A DNA stretch of 64,000 nt from REEB95 sp035934995 (GTDB taxonomy: Bacteria > Pseudomonadota > Alphaproteobacteria > ATCC43930 > CGMCC-115725), in NCBI GenBank assembly GCA_035934995.1, contig DASYXI010000031.1, positions 1-64,000 on the forward strand. The letters are read 5' to 3'. A model generated the notes under the pieces. It was given only the letters and a program-made list of their open reading frames with translations. It was not told the DNA's origin and did no database searches. The translations under genes and the position numbers were made by a program. This document shows positions 48,652 to 57,893 of this stretch, in pieces (positions within the stretch are counted from its first letter, which is position 1; every line of letters begins with the position of its first letter).

Positions 48652-51432
48652 TCATCCGCTGTTGCGCAGCCCGGTGGCGATCCCGTTGATCGTGCGGTGG
48701 ATGTCGCGCACGGTATCTTCATCGGTGTCGCCGGCGCGATGGCGCTTGAGCAGCTCGATCTGCACGTGATTGAGCGGGTCGAGATAGGGAAAACGGTTGC
48801 GGATCGAGCGGCTGAGCAGCGGATTGCTTTCGAGCAGCGACTTCTGCTCCATGATGTCGAGCAATGCCGCGACCGTCGCTTGCCATTCGCCGCGCAGCTT
48901 CGCGAAGATGGTCTCACCGAGCGCCGTGTCGGTCACCAGGCCGGCATAGCGCTCGGCAATCGCGATATCGCTTTTGGCCAGAACCATGTCCATGTTGGAC
49001 AGCAGCGCGGCGAAGAACGGCCATTCGCGATACATCGTCCGCAGCGTCGCCATGCCGTCCGCCGGGTGCTCGGCAAGCCATGCGCGCACCGCCGAGCCGA
49101 AGCCGTACCAGCCCGGCAGCATGAGGCGGCATTGCGCCCAGCTGAAAACCCAGGGGATCGCGCGCAAATCGGCGATACGGCGCGATGGACGGCGCGACGC
49201 CGGTCGGCTGCCCAGGTTGAGATGGACGATCTCGCCGATGACCGTCGCTTCCCAAAAATAATCCTCGAAGCCCGGCGTCTCGTAAACCAGGCCGCGATAG
49301 GCGCGATAGGCCGATACCGATAATTTCTCCATCGCGGCGATGAAAGCCGGCGGCGGCGGCGCGGCGGTTGATAGCAAGCTCGCCTCGATGGTTGCGGCGG
49401 CGAGCGCCTCGAGGTTGCGACGGCCGACCTCGGGATTGGAATATTTCGCGGCGATGACTTCGCCTTGTTCCGTGATGCGAATGGCGCCGTCCACCGCGCC
49501 GGATGGCTGCGCCAGGATCGCCTGGTAGCTGGGGCCGCCACCGCGGCCGACGGTGCCGCCGCGGCCGTGGAACAGCCGCAGGCGCACACGGTGACGGTGG
49601 CATGATTCGACCAGCGCGGTTTCGGCCTTCCAAAGCTCCCAGCCGGAAGTGAGGTAGCCGCCGTCCTTGTTGCTGTCGGAATAGCCGAGCATGACCTCTT
49701 GCACGCCGCCACAGCTGTCAATGAGGCGTCGATAAATCGGCAGCGCCAAAACGCGATCGACGATTTGGCCGCACCGGCGCAGATCGTCGATGGTTTCGAA
49801 CAGCGGCACGATGTCGAGGTCGATCTCGTGCGGCTGCGGCCGATAGAGGCCGACTTCGCGCAGCAGCAGAACGACCTCGAGAACGTCCGAAACGCCGTTC
49901 GCCATGGAGATGACGTAGTTGGCGATCGCGCCCTTGCCGTAGCGCCGTTGCGCCTCGGCCGCCGCGCGCAAGACGCCGAGCTCGGAAGCAGTTTCCTCGG
50001 AATACGCAACCGAAGGCGATACCAGCGGTCGCGCGGTCGCGAGCTCGGCGGTCAATACGGCGATCCTTTCGTCCTCGTCGAGGCCGCGGTAACCGGTTCC
50101 CGGCGCAGCGGCTTCGAGCAGCTCGGCGACGACGCGTTCGTGCACGTTGGCATTCTGGCGCAGATCGAGCGCCGCAAGATGGAACCCGAATACGTCAAGC
50201 GCGCGCCGCAGATCGCGCAGTCGGCCGCGTGCCAGCATCGCCGAGCCGTTGGCGACCAGCGATTCGTGGATCACACCGAGATCGGCGGCGAACTCGCCGG
50301 CATTGCCATAAGGCGCGGCCTCGCCGACCGGAACGCGATGCACTTCGGCGTCGTTGAGCGTCCGGGCGGTCGCGGCGACGCGCGCGTAGATCCCCGAAAT
50401 GGCGCGGCGATAAGGCTCGCTGGCGCGATGCGCCGAATGGTCGGGCGAACGCGCGGCGAGCCGTTCCAGCTCGGCCGTCGTGTGGACCAAGAGAGAGTGC
50501 AGCGACAACTCCCGGCCAAGCGCGTGCAACTCGTCGAGATAGAATCCCAACGCCCGGTCGCTCTGCATCAGAACGGCCTGGCGCAGCACGTCGGCCGTGA
50601 CGAACGGATTGCCGTCACGGTCGCCGCCGATCCAGCTGCCCATCCGCAGGAACGACGGCAACGGTCCTGAAATCGCCTCGGCGAGCTGGTCCTCGAACGT
50701 CGCATAGAGGCGCGGCAGCTCGTGCAGGAAGGTGTAATCGTAGTAGGCGATGCCGTTGGCGACTTCGTCGATCGCTGCCAACCGGCTGCGGCGCAGCAGC
50801 GCCGTCTGCCATAGGGTGAGCACGGCCCGACGCAGCGCTTCTTCGTTGACGGCCAATTCCTCGGGCGTGAGCGCGACGCGATCGCGCTCGTCGAGCAGCG
50901 TGGCGATCTCCCGCTCGCGGTCGAGCGTGCTGCGGCGCCGCACCTCGGTCGGATGCGCGGTGAGCACCGGGCAGATTAGCGCCCGCTCGAAGAACGCGCG
51001 CAAAACCGCTGGCGAACGGTCGGAATCGCGCACGATGGCAACAGCGCGCGCGACCGTACCTTGGCGCGGCGCCGAAGCGACCATCGCGTGCGCGCGTGTC
51101 CGCCGGATATGGTGCTGATCCTCGGCGAGATTGGCGAGATGCGAGAAATAGGTGAACGAGCGGATCACGCGCGTGGTCTCGTCGCGGGTGAGTCGGTTCA
51201 AGGTCGTTTCAAGCTCGCCGCGGGCGGCTTCGTCCGCGTCGCGATGAAAACGGATCGATGAACGCCGGATGCGCTCGACGATCTCGAAAATCGCTTCGCC
51301 CTCCTGAGCGCGCAGCGTTTCGCCAAGAATCCGGCCCAAGAGCCGGATATCGTTGCGCAGCGGCAAATCCTTGTCGGGAATCTCGACAATGCCCGGCGAT
51401 TCGCCTGGTGTCGTCGATGTTCTTACGACCAT
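48652..51432 (-). CDS. ppc: phosphoenolpyruvate carboxylase
   Basis: This 926-aa enzyme carboxylates PEP to oxaloacetate, the anaplerotic reaction. Signature 1 is VLTAHPTEVRRRSTLDRE with the catalytic His; GSWIGGDRDGNPFVTADV and signature 2 FHGRGGTVGRGGGPSY are intact; LGYSDSNKDGGYLTSGWELW is also conserved. The C-terminus ends IATGLRNSG as in active homologues. The 272 bases upstream (51433-51704) contain its promoter and no other gene I can support. Confidence 0.97.
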   Translation of the reverse strand: MVVRTSTTPGESPGIVEIPDKDLPLRNDIRLLGRILGETLRAQEGEAIFEIVERIRRSSIRFHRDADEAARGELETTLNRLTRDETTRVIRSFTYFSHLANLAEDQHHIRRTRAHAMVASAPRQGTVARAVAIVRDSDRSPAVLRAFFERALICPVLTAHPTEVRRRSTLDREREIATLLDERDRVALTPEELAVNEEALRRAVLTLWQTALLRRSRLAAIDEVANGIAYYDYTFLHELPRLYATFEDQLAEAISGPLPSFLRMGSWIGGDRDGNPFVTADVLRQAVLMQSDRALGFYLDELHALGRELSLHSLLVHTTAELERLAARSPDHSAHRASEPYRRAISGIYARVAATARTLNDAEVHRVPVGEAAPYGNAGEFAADLGVIHESLVANGSAMLARGRLRDLRRALDVFGFHLAALDLRQNANVHERVVAELLEAAAPGTGYRGLDEDERIAVLTAELATARPLVSPSVAYSEETASELGVLRAAAEAQRRYGKGAIANYVISMANGVSDVLEVVLLLREVGLYRPQPHEIDLDIVPLFETIDDLRRCGQIVDRVLALPIYRRLIDSCGGVQEVMLGYSDSNKDGGYLTSGWELWKAETALVESCHRHRVRLRLFHGRGGTVGRGGGPSYQAILAQPSGAVDGAIRITEQGEVIAAKYSNPEVGRRNLEALAAATIEASLLSTAAPPPPAFIAAMEKLSVSAYRAYRGLVYETPGFEDYFWEATVIGEIVHLNLGSRPASRRPSRRIADLRAIPWVFSWAQCRLMLPGWYGFGSAVRAWLAEHPADGMATLRTMYREWPFFAALLSNMDMVLAKSDIAIAERYAGLVTDTALGETIFAKLRGEWQATVAALLDIMEQKSLLESNPLLSRSIRNRFPYLDPLNHVQIELLKRHRAGDTDEDTVRDIHRTINGIATGLRNSG

Positions 51433-51704
51433 CGCTCAGCAGGCCCCGTCTATGCGACGCGCCCGCGCATGTCGCGGCGCGTTACACGCACCGGTTGCTT
51501 TCAGGCCGCTTTGGGTTGCCATCGCCGGTTATTTCGGTTGAGCCGCAAGTCGGATGCCGATATTTACCCGAACATCGATGCGATTGTCTCACGCTTCATT
51601 GCCGCATGATGCACCAATCTGCCCGAACCCAAACCCGGACCGCAGGGCCGGGTATTGACGTCGACGGTGATGCTCGAGTGCGAGCGCGTTAGCGCATAAC
51701 GCCG

Positions 51705-52988
51705 TTATACCGAGGCGTGCGGCATCCCGAGGCGCGCTGTCAGTGCTTCGGCCGCCGCCGGCAGGAAGGCTTTCGCATCCGGCAAGATCACCGCCGCCGA
51801 GCGCACATGGTGGTGCGCCGGGTCGACGCCGGGCGGCACGGTGCCTTGTTCGGTAAGCGCCTTGAGCGCCGCGAGCAGGCGATTGCGCGCCAGGATGATG
51901 CCGTTGTCGGTCGAGACGAGATTTTCGCGGCTGCGATCGACGATGGGTCCCATGCTCTCTTGCAGGCTGGCGTCCTGCATCGAGATGCCTTCGACGCCGC
52001 TGAAGCTGCGTCCGGCCTTCTGTGCCGCGCGGTCCATCAAATAGTCGTTGTCCTTGTTGGCGCGCGGGCGGTAGGTGCCGGGCACGTATTTCACGTGGAC
52101 GCCATGGCCGTCGCGCATCGCTGCGACCTCGGCCTTGGCAAGGGCGCGCGTCGGATGATAGTCGAAGCTCCACGCCCAGCAATTCTCGTCGTCGATCGGG
52201 ATCCAGAAATGGCCGTGCACCGGGTAATCGGACCGCGGCGGCACGATGGTGACGCACGGCATGACCCATGGCGTGACGCGCCAGTACCAGTTGCCGTTTT
52301 CCGCCTTGCGCCGCGCACCGACGAACAAGCCGCCCGGCGCCTCGACCACCTCGAAATGCGGCTGGGCGTCGTCGAGGTTGTATTGATTCGACCTGGCACC
52401 CTTGAACAGCGGGTCGGTGTTGAGCGTGGCGCGGTGCAGGAAAGAAACGTGGCTTGAATCGATGCCGCCTTCGAGCGCCTGAAGCCAATTGCATTCTTGC
52501 AGACGTTTCGAAACGAAGCGCTGCTCGGACGTCACCAACGCAAATTCGTATTCAGGCAACGGCGGTTGCTTTTCCGGCGGCCCCATGTAGGTCCACAGAA
52601 TGCCGCCGCGCGCGATCAGCGGACATGAGGTCAGCTTGATGCGCTTGCAGAACCCGCTTTCGGGTTCGGACGGCACCTCGACGCACTGCCCGGAGACGTC
52701 GTATTTCCAGCCGTGATAGGCGCAGCGGATGCCGCCTTCCTCGTTGCGCCCAAACCACAGCGACGTGCGACGATGCGCACAGAATTCGTCGATCAGCCCG
52801 AGCCGACCGCCGCTGTCGCGCAACGCCAGCAAGCGCTCGCCAAGCAGGTGGACGCGGACCGGCGGGCAATCGTTCTCGGGCAGTTCCTCCTCGAGCAGCG
52901 CCGGTAGCCAATAGCTGCGGAACATCCGGCCCATGGCGGTGCCAGGCCCGGTACGGGTCAGAAGTTCGTTCTGCTCGCGTTTGAGCAC
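51705..52988 (-). CDS. Rieske aromatic ring-hydroxylating oxygenase, alpha subunit
   Basis: This 427-aa protein has the N-terminal Rieske [2Fe-2S] site CAHRRTSLWFGRNEEG and IRCAYHGWKYDVSG (C-x-H, C-x-x-H). The C-terminal catalytic domain holds GIDSSHVSFLHR with the mononuclear iron ligands (D-x2-H-x4-H). It resembles phthalate 4,5-dioxygenase and phenoxybenzoate-type oxygenases that use a separate reductase, and no reductase gene is nearby. It is 30 bases downstream of an SDR on the same strand, a plausible dihydrodiol or ketone dehydrogenase partner. Confidence 0.9.
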   Translation of the reverse strand: MLKREQNELLTRTGPGTAMGRMFRSYWLPALLEEELPENDCPPVRVHLLGERLLALRDSGGRLGLIDEFCAHRRTSLWFGRNEEGGIRCAYHGWKYDVSGQCVEVPSEPESGFCKRIKLTSCPLIARGGILWTYMGPPEKQPPLPEYEFALVTSEQRFVSKRLQECNWLQALEGGIDSSHVSFLHRATLNTDPLFKGARSNQYNLDDAQPHFEVVEAPGGLFVGARRKAENGNWYWRVTPWVMPCVTIVPPRSDYPVHGHFWIPIDDENCWAWSFDYHPTRALAKAEVAAMRDGHGVHVKYVPGTYRPRANKDNDYLMDRAAQKAGRSFSGVEGISMQDASLQESMGPIVDRSRENLVSTDNGIILARNRLLAALKALTEQGTVPPGVDPAHHHVRSAAVILPDAKAFLPAAAEALTARLGMPHASV

Positions 52989-53018
52989 CGCGGCATCATA
53001 GCGCGCGCCGGATGGGAC

Positions 53019-53687
53019 TCAAAACGTCTCGCGCCAGGGCCGCAATTCGATCTCCCAGCTCCAAGTGCTGCGCGCCTGGCGATGGAGCTGAAGGTAGGTT
53101 TGCGCGATGGCGTCGGGATCAAGTCGGCTATCGTCATCGCTGCGGCCGATGGCGCCGTCGATCACGATATGGCCGACATGGATGTTCTGCGGCTGCAGTT
53201 CGCGCGCAAGCGCCTGGGCAAGGCCGCGCAACGCGAATTTACCCATCGCGAAGGGCGCCGATTTTGGATAACCCTTGACGCTCGCCGATGCACCGGTGAA
53301 GAGCAGCGTGCCGCCGCCTTTTTGCAGGAACGTACGCGCCGCCTGCTGCGCCACCAAGAAGCCGCCATAGGCGAGGCTCATCAACGACTGCTGCACGGCG
53401 GCGACGTCCACGTCGGCGATACTGCCACGCACGCGTTGTCCGGCGTTGTAGACCACGAGATCGGGTGCGCCGAGTTCGGTGGTAACGTGCGCGAACAACG
53501 TCGTAACGTCGGCTGGCTTGGTGGCGTCGCAGGGATAGGCGCGGGCGCCCGTTTGGGCGCACAACGTTTCGAGCTTGCGGATATCGCGCGCCGCCAATGC
53601 AACACGCATGCCCTCTTTGGCGAAGAGCCGGGCAAGGGCGGCGCTCAATCCGCTGCCGGCACCGACGATGAGGGCGGTTTCCGGCAT
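53019..53687 (-). CDS. atypical short-chain dehydrogenase/reductase lacking catalytic Tyr
   Basis: This 222-aa SDR-fold protein has cofactor site ALIVGAGSGLSAALARLF and VVYNAG. The usual Tyr-x-x-x-Lys reads FAMGK within SAPFAMGKFALRGLAQ, so the catalytic Tyr is Phe, while Ser in FTGASAS is present. It may be a reductase with changed chemistry or a non-catalytic partner. It is 28 bases after the MucR-like/cold-shock-like gene and 30 bases before the Rieske oxygenase gene, so the three may be one unit. Confidence 0.82.
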   Translation of the reverse strand: MPETALIVGAGSGLSAALARLFAKEGMRVALAARDIRKLETLCAQTGARAYPCDATKPADVTTLFAHVTTELGAPDLVVYNAGQRVRGSIADVDVAAVQQSLMSLAYGGFLVAQQAARTFLQKGGGTLLFTGASASVKGYPKSAPFAMGKFALRGLAQALARELQPQNIHVGHIVIDGAIGRSDDDSRLDPDAIAQTYLQLHRQARSTWSWEIELRPWRETF

Positions 53688-53715
53688 GCGCGCTCTCGGT
53701 TTCGGGTGGTCGGTC

Positions 53716-54435
53716 TCAGTCGTTCCGGTCGGGCAGGAGCGCCTCGGCCGCGTCGCGCACGGCAGCGCGTTTCAACGCCTCGCGCTTCAGTTCGACCATC
53801 ACGGGTTTTTGCTGCCGCGCACGCACCAAGCCGGGATTGACATGCGTCGCCGGTCCGGCCGCGAGCAGGCGAAAGCCGATCAACTGCGGCGCGCCGGTCG
53901 TGCCGCCAAGCTCGGCTTCCACTTCCTGGCCCTTGAACAGCCGAGTGATGTTGCTGCGCTCGAGCAATGGTGGCTCGAACGGCAGATCGCCGCTGACGCC
54001 TTGCAAGCGCAATGCGCCGCGGCGGGTTTGCGGATCGAACCAGCGGACGACGCCGCGCGTCAGCCGCTCGCGGCTTGGCGGTGGCGTCAGCGGCGCGACC
54101 ACAACCGGCTCCTTGTCCTTAACTTCGGCGCGGCGCAGCAGCGTTGGCGCGGGCGTTGGCGCGGCTTTGGTTTCAGCCGGAGTCGACGCGATTGGCGCGG
54201 CCTCGGCGCGCGGCTTGCGACCGCGGCGTTTGGGTGCGACCGATATGGCATCGGCTTCATCCGGCGCGGCTTGGTCGTTTTGCTGCGCGGCGCCTTCGAG
54301 CGGCCGGGTACCGTTCAGGCCCGCCAGCGTGCGATGCACAACGTCGATCAGTTGCGGAATTTCCTGATGCGCCGTCTGCCGCTCCGCCAGGAGTTTGGCA
54401 ATCATGCGTGCGGTATTCGCCGTCGCAGAAGACAT
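53716..54435 (-). CDS. MucR-like/AT-hook-like/cold-shock-like composite protein
   Basis: This 239-aa protein is not in any family I can name with certainty. Residues about 5-42 (RMIAKLLAERQTAHQEIPQL to LAGLNG) resemble the N-terminal oligomerisation part of MucR/Ros regulators. Residues 69-77 (KRRGRKPRA) look like an AT-hook. Residues about 125-190 (RGVVRWFDPQTRRGALRL, then FKGQEVEAEL) follow the cold-shock-domain pattern, but without the aromatic RNP residues. No C2H2 zinc finger is present. The linkers are Pro/Ala-rich. AGGGGA precedes ATG 54435. A nucleic-acid-binding regulator is inferred. Confidence 0.6.
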   Translation of the reverse strand: MSSATANTARMIAKLLAERQTAHQEIPQLIDVVHRTLAGLNGTRPLEGAAQQNDQAAPDEADAISVAPKRRGRKPRAEAAPIASTPAETKAAPTPAPTLLRRAEVKDKEPVVVAPLTPPPSRERLTRGVVRWFDPQTRRGALRLQGVSGDLPFEPPLLERSNITRLFKGQEVEAELGGTTGAPQLIGFRLLAAGPATHVNPGLVRARQQKPVMVELKREALKRAAVRDAAEALLPDRND

Positions 54436-54792
54436 CGTGGTCCCCTGTGTTCACTGATGGACTGAAACGGCCGCCGGGCGGCGGCACGGGAAGAATGGAC
54501 GGGACCGGCGGCATCGATCAGTCGTAACCGCGGTCCGAGTGGGAAATCTCTCATAGCACGTCGCCGACCTTTGGCAAACGGTACGTTGAGCTGCAAAACG
54601 CAATACGGTGGATAAAAATTGTCGGAGCAATGTGTGTGGTGCGAATGATAGGCAAGGCCGCGCCCGCCGCAGCGTGATCATGCTGTGTCTCGTGCGTGAT
54701 CCATGCAACAGTCGCGCAGCAGCCAACGGCCCGCGGGTTTGACAGGGGCAACCGCGGATGATACCAGCGCCGTCAGGAGGTTTTCCGATTCC
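54436..54792. other. 357-base divergent intergenic region
   Basis: It separates the composite regulator gene (minus) from the alpha/beta hydrolase gene (plus). TTGACA at 54739-54744 is a good -35 for the hydrolase, though the -10 downstream is weak. A GC-rich inverted stretch occurs near 54470. No open frame with gene-like composition and no RNA gene is evident. Confidence 0.5.
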
Positions 54793-55611
54793 ATGCCGCG
54801 GATTTCGGTTGGCGATTGTCATCTGCATTACGAGCGTGCCGGTGGCGGCTATCCGGTGGTGTTCATCTCCGGCCTCAGCGGTCATGCGGACTATTGGCGC
54901 CAGCAGGTTCCCGTCTTCGCCAAGTCGTTCGATGTCGTGACGTTCGATCATCGCGGCGTCGGCCAGAGCGACCACAGCCGCATTTCCTACACCGTCGATC
55001 GCTTGGCGGCCGACGTGATCGGCCTGCTCGATGCGCTCGGCATCGCGCGCGTGCATATTGTCGGCCATTCGACCGGCGGCGCCATCGCCCAGATTCTCGG
55101 CGTCGAACATCCGCAGCGCGTCGCGAGCCTTGTAATCTGCGCCAGCTGGCCCAAGGCCGACGCTTATTTCCGCCGGCTGTTCGCGCTCCGCAAAGAGATT
55201 CTGCACAAGTTCGGACCGGCCGCCTACATCCAGACCAATTCGCTGTTCCTTTATCCGCCGTACTACATCGCCGAGAACAACGAGAAGCTTCGCCAGATGG
55301 AAGCGCAGCATTTGGCTACCTTCTCGCCGGCGGAAATCGTCATGAGCCGCATCGACGCGATCCTGGCGTTCGACCGCACGGCCGATCTCGGCCGCATCCG
55401 CACGCCGACGCTGGTGATTGCGACCCAGGACGATGCCGTGACGCCGGCCTATTTCTCGGAACAGCTGGCGCGCGCCATTCCGGGCGCCGAAGCCAAGTTC
55501 TTGGCGCAAGGCGGCCATTCGTTCCCGCACACCATGGCGCGGGAGTTCAATCACGCGGTGCTGCCCTTCCTCGCCGCGCATACGCCCGCCGCGACCCGCC
55601 GCACCGCCTGA
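54793..55611 (+). CDS. alpha/beta hydrolase, RutD-like
   Basis: This 272-aa alpha/beta-hydrolase-fold enzyme has oxyanion region VVFISGLSGHADYW, nucleophile Ser in VGHSTGGAIAQ, Asp in TQDDAVTP and His in AQGGHSFPH. Overall pattern and length resemble RutD aminoacrylate hydrolases and related carboxylic ester or ring-cleavage product hydrolases. I chose ATG 54793 because AGGAGG lies 12 bases ahead and the upstream extension is not family-like. No other rut genes are nearby, so the substrate is open. Confidence 0.84.
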   Translation: MPRISVGDCHLHYERAGGGYPVVFISGLSGHADYWRQQVPVFAKSFDVVTFDHRGVGQSDHSRISYTVDRLAADVIGLLDALGIARVHIVGHSTGGAIAQILGVEHPQRVASLVICASWPKADAYFRRLFALRKEILHKFGPAAYIQTNSLFLYPPYYIAENNEKLRQMEAQHLATFSPAEIVMSRIDAILAFDRTADLGRIRTPTLVIATQDDAVTPAYFSEQLARAIPGAEAKFLAQGGHSFPHTMAREFNHAVLPFLAAHTPAATRRTA

Positions 55612-55834
55612 ACCGCCCGATCGGGCGCGAATCGCATTAAAATCAGCCGTCAGACGAGGACTGGCGCATTCATTGGACGGCGCCGGTGGCACGCGTCCGG
55701 CGGCAAAGCCGCGATCTTCATCGATCGTTAAAAGTTATGTCGAATTCGCGGTTTAAATTGTTCTTTCAGGATTCGAACCGACTATAGGAAGCGCGCGGCA
55801 GGCTGCGTCGCGTCCTGAGACCCTGTTTGTTCTG

Positions 55835-57517
55835 ATGATGGAAAAAACGCGGAAGACCGACGAAGAGACGGTGCTCGCCGCGCTCGCCGCCGCGGGCGAC
55901 GTTGCTTATATCTGGGACGCCGCCGGCGACCGGATCGAGTGGCACGGCGCGATCGACGGCCTGACGCTATCGATGGTGCCGACCGGCAAGGCGCTCACCA
56001 AGCGCATCCATGCCGACGACGTGCCGTTGCGCGATCAGCGCCTCCAGGCGCATGTGCAGCGCGGCGGCGAATTCGATTGCGAATACCGCGTCCGCCTCGA
56101 CAACGGCGAGTACGCCTGGGTGCACGACCGCGGCACGGCGAAAACCGTCGCCGGCAAGCTCGCGCGCATCACCGGCGTGCTGCGCCTCGTCACCTCGCGC
56201 AAGGCGGCGGAACAGCGTCTCGAGCAACTCGCGCATTACGACGAGCTCACCGGCCACTTCAACAAGAAGCGGCTGCGCGAAGCGCTCGACCAGATCATCG
56301 CCGGCAGCATGCGCTCGGGCAGCGCCGGCGCCTATCTCGCCGTCGGCATCGACAAGCTCGGCACCATCAACGACGCCTACGGCTACAAGGCCGCCGACAG
56401 CGTCATCATCGAGGTCGGCCAGCGGCTCGATCATTGCCTGCGCGTCAGCGACGTCGTCGGCCGCGTCGGCGGCGACCGGTTCGGCATCGTCCTCGCCGAT
56501 TGCGCCGAGCAGCACGTCGCCGTCGCCGCCGAGAAGATTCTCTCCGCCGTCAGCCAAGTGCCGATCGACACCGCCGCCGGGCCGGTCTATGCCACGGTAT
56601 CGATCGGCTCGGCCGCCTTTCCCGAACAGGCCAAGACCTCGCACGACGTCATGACCAACGCCGAGACCGCGCTCGCCGAGGCGAAGCGCGCCGGCCGCGA
56701 TTGCTTCGTGCCCTATCGCCTGTCCGAGGAGCAGCGCCGCCGCCATCGTCACGGCCTGGCGCTGGGCGAGCGCGTGCAGCGCGCGCTCAAGGAAAATCGT
56801 CTGGTCTTCGCCTATCAGCCGGTGGTCTCGGCCGAGAACGGCGCGGTCGATTTCAGCGAGTGCCTGCTGCGCATGATCGCCGAGGACGGCAAGATCGTGC
56901 CGGCCGGCGATTTCGTCGCCGCGATCGAGCAGCTGGGCTTCATCCGTCTGATCGATCGCTACGTGCTCGACAAGGCGGTGCAGGAAGTCGCCGAGCATCC
57001 CGGCGTCACGCTGGGCTTCAACATCTCGGGCCTGACCGCGACCGACCGCTCGTGGCTGCGCGCCATCACCTCGATCCTGAAGAACCGGCCGGCCGTCGCC
57101 AACCGCCTGGTGGTCGAGATCACCGAAACCGCCGCGCTGCACGACATCGCCGAAAGCGCGCGCTTCGTGCGCACCTTGCGCGATCTCGGCTGCCGCGTCG
57201 CGCTCGACGATTTCGGCGCCGGGTTTACCTCTCTGCGCCATCTCCAGCAGCTCGCGGTCGACACCGTCAAGATCGACGGCTCGTTCGTCCGCAATCTCGC
57301 GACCAACGCCGAGAACCAGGTCTTCCTGCGCCACCTCGTCGGCTTGGCCAAGGGCCTCAACCTGACGATCGTCGCCGAATGGGTCGAGAACGCCGCCGAG
57401 GCCGAAATCCTCCGCAGCGAAGGCGTCGAGTTCCTCCAGGGCTATTTCTTCGGCGCGCCGACGCTCGAAAAGCCCTGGCTGCGCAACAGCCACGCGCACG
57501 CCGGCCTGGCGTCTTAA
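55835..57517 (+). CDS. PAS-GGDEF-EAL protein with degenerate GGDEF
   Basis: This 560-aa protein has a PAS-like sensor about 20-125, a GGDEF domain about 130-295 and an EAL domain about 310-550. The diguanylate cyclase signature reads GGDRF (212-216) instead of GGDEF, so cyclase activity is doubtful. The phosphodiesterase motif is ECL (342-344) for EAL, but the conserved acidic and Asn residues (FNISG, EITETA, LDDFGAGFTSL, KIDGSFV, AEWVEN) remain. It is therefore probably a c-di-GMP phosphodiesterase or sensor. No membrane helix is seen. A strong terminator follows. Confidence 0.9.
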   Translation: MMEKTRKTDEETVLAALAAAGDVAYIWDAAGDRIEWHGAIDGLTLSMVPTGKALTKRIHADDVPLRDQRLQAHVQRGGEFDCEYRVRLDNGEYAWVHDRGTAKTVAGKLARITGVLRLVTSRKAAEQRLEQLAHYDELTGHFNKKRLREALDQIIAGSMRSGSAGAYLAVGIDKLGTINDAYGYKAADSVIIEVGQRLDHCLRVSDVVGRVGGDRFGIVLADCAEQHVAVAAEKILSAVSQVPIDTAAGPVYATVSIGSAAFPEQAKTSHDVMTNAETALAEAKRAGRDCFVPYRLSEEQRRRHRHGLALGERVQRALKENRLVFAYQPVVSAENGAVDFSECLLRMIAEDGKIVPAGDFVAAIEQLGFIRLIDRYVLDKAVQEVAEHPGVTLGFNISGLTATDRSWLRAITSILKNRPAVANRLVVEITETAALHDIAESARFVRTLRDLGCRVALDDFGAGFTSLRHLQQLAVDTVKIDGSFVRNLATNAENQVFLRHLVGLAKGLNLTIVAEWVENAAEAEILRSEGVEFLQGYFFGAPTLEKPWLRNSHAHAGLAS

Positions 57518-57535
57518 GCTCTCATTTCTGAGTCA

Positions 57536-57574
57536 CGGCAAAACCCGGGCGAGGGGTTCGCCCGGGTTTTGCCG
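57536..57574 (+). terminator. intrinsic terminator of the GGDEF-EAL gene
   Basis: Perfect 17-base stem (57536-57552 with 57558-57574) with a 5-base loop GGGGT, followed by TTTGCTT. It lies 18 bases after the stop codon. Confidence 0.85.
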
Positions 57575-57619
57575 TTTGCTTGTCGAGAGTCGCGGCCGCT
57601 TCAGTGCGGCCGCATCGCT

Positions 57620-57787
57620 TTAGTTACCCACCGTCGGTGCCGGCCGGTCGTATGGGTTGCCATAGCTCATTGGCCGTTGCTGCTGGTAATACGGCGAGGT
57701 CGAGGGGCCGTTGTATGGGTAGCCCTGCGCCATGGCTGCGGTTGTCAGTCCGATGAGCGTCACGGCCGCGAATAGCATGCGGGTCAT
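57620..57787 (-). CDS. small secreted proline/tyrosine-rich protein
   Basis: This 55-aa product begins MTRMLFAAVTLIGLTTAAMA, a signal peptide, then a Pro/Tyr/Gly/Gln-rich mature tail of about 35 residues (YPYNGPSTSPYYQQQ). ATG 57787 follows AAGGAG by six bases, which decides against the longer reading to 57913. Function is unknown. It is transcribed divergently from the frameshifted methyltransferase. Confidence 0.62.
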   Translation of the reverse strand: MTRMLFAAVTLIGLTTAAMAQGYPYNGPSTSPYYQQQRPMSYGNPYDRPAPTVGN

Positions 57788-57893
57788 CAGCATCTCCTTG
57801 GTTGGTGCGATGGGTCGATCCCGTGACATAGTCATCGTCTTCGCGCGATCAACCGTCTGACGCGCGATCGCTGTGAAAACGGTGTGACCGGGA

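Noticed and set aside
55967..57499. 510-codon antisense open frame
   Set aside because: Same cause as above; composition is low-complexity, with no motif, start signal or separate promoter.
55939..57531. 530-codon open frame on the same strand as the GGDEF-EAL gene
   Set aside because: It is an arginine-rich frame with no domain pattern, lying wholly in another frame of a gene with clear PAS, GGDEF and EAL motifs; it results from high third-position GC.
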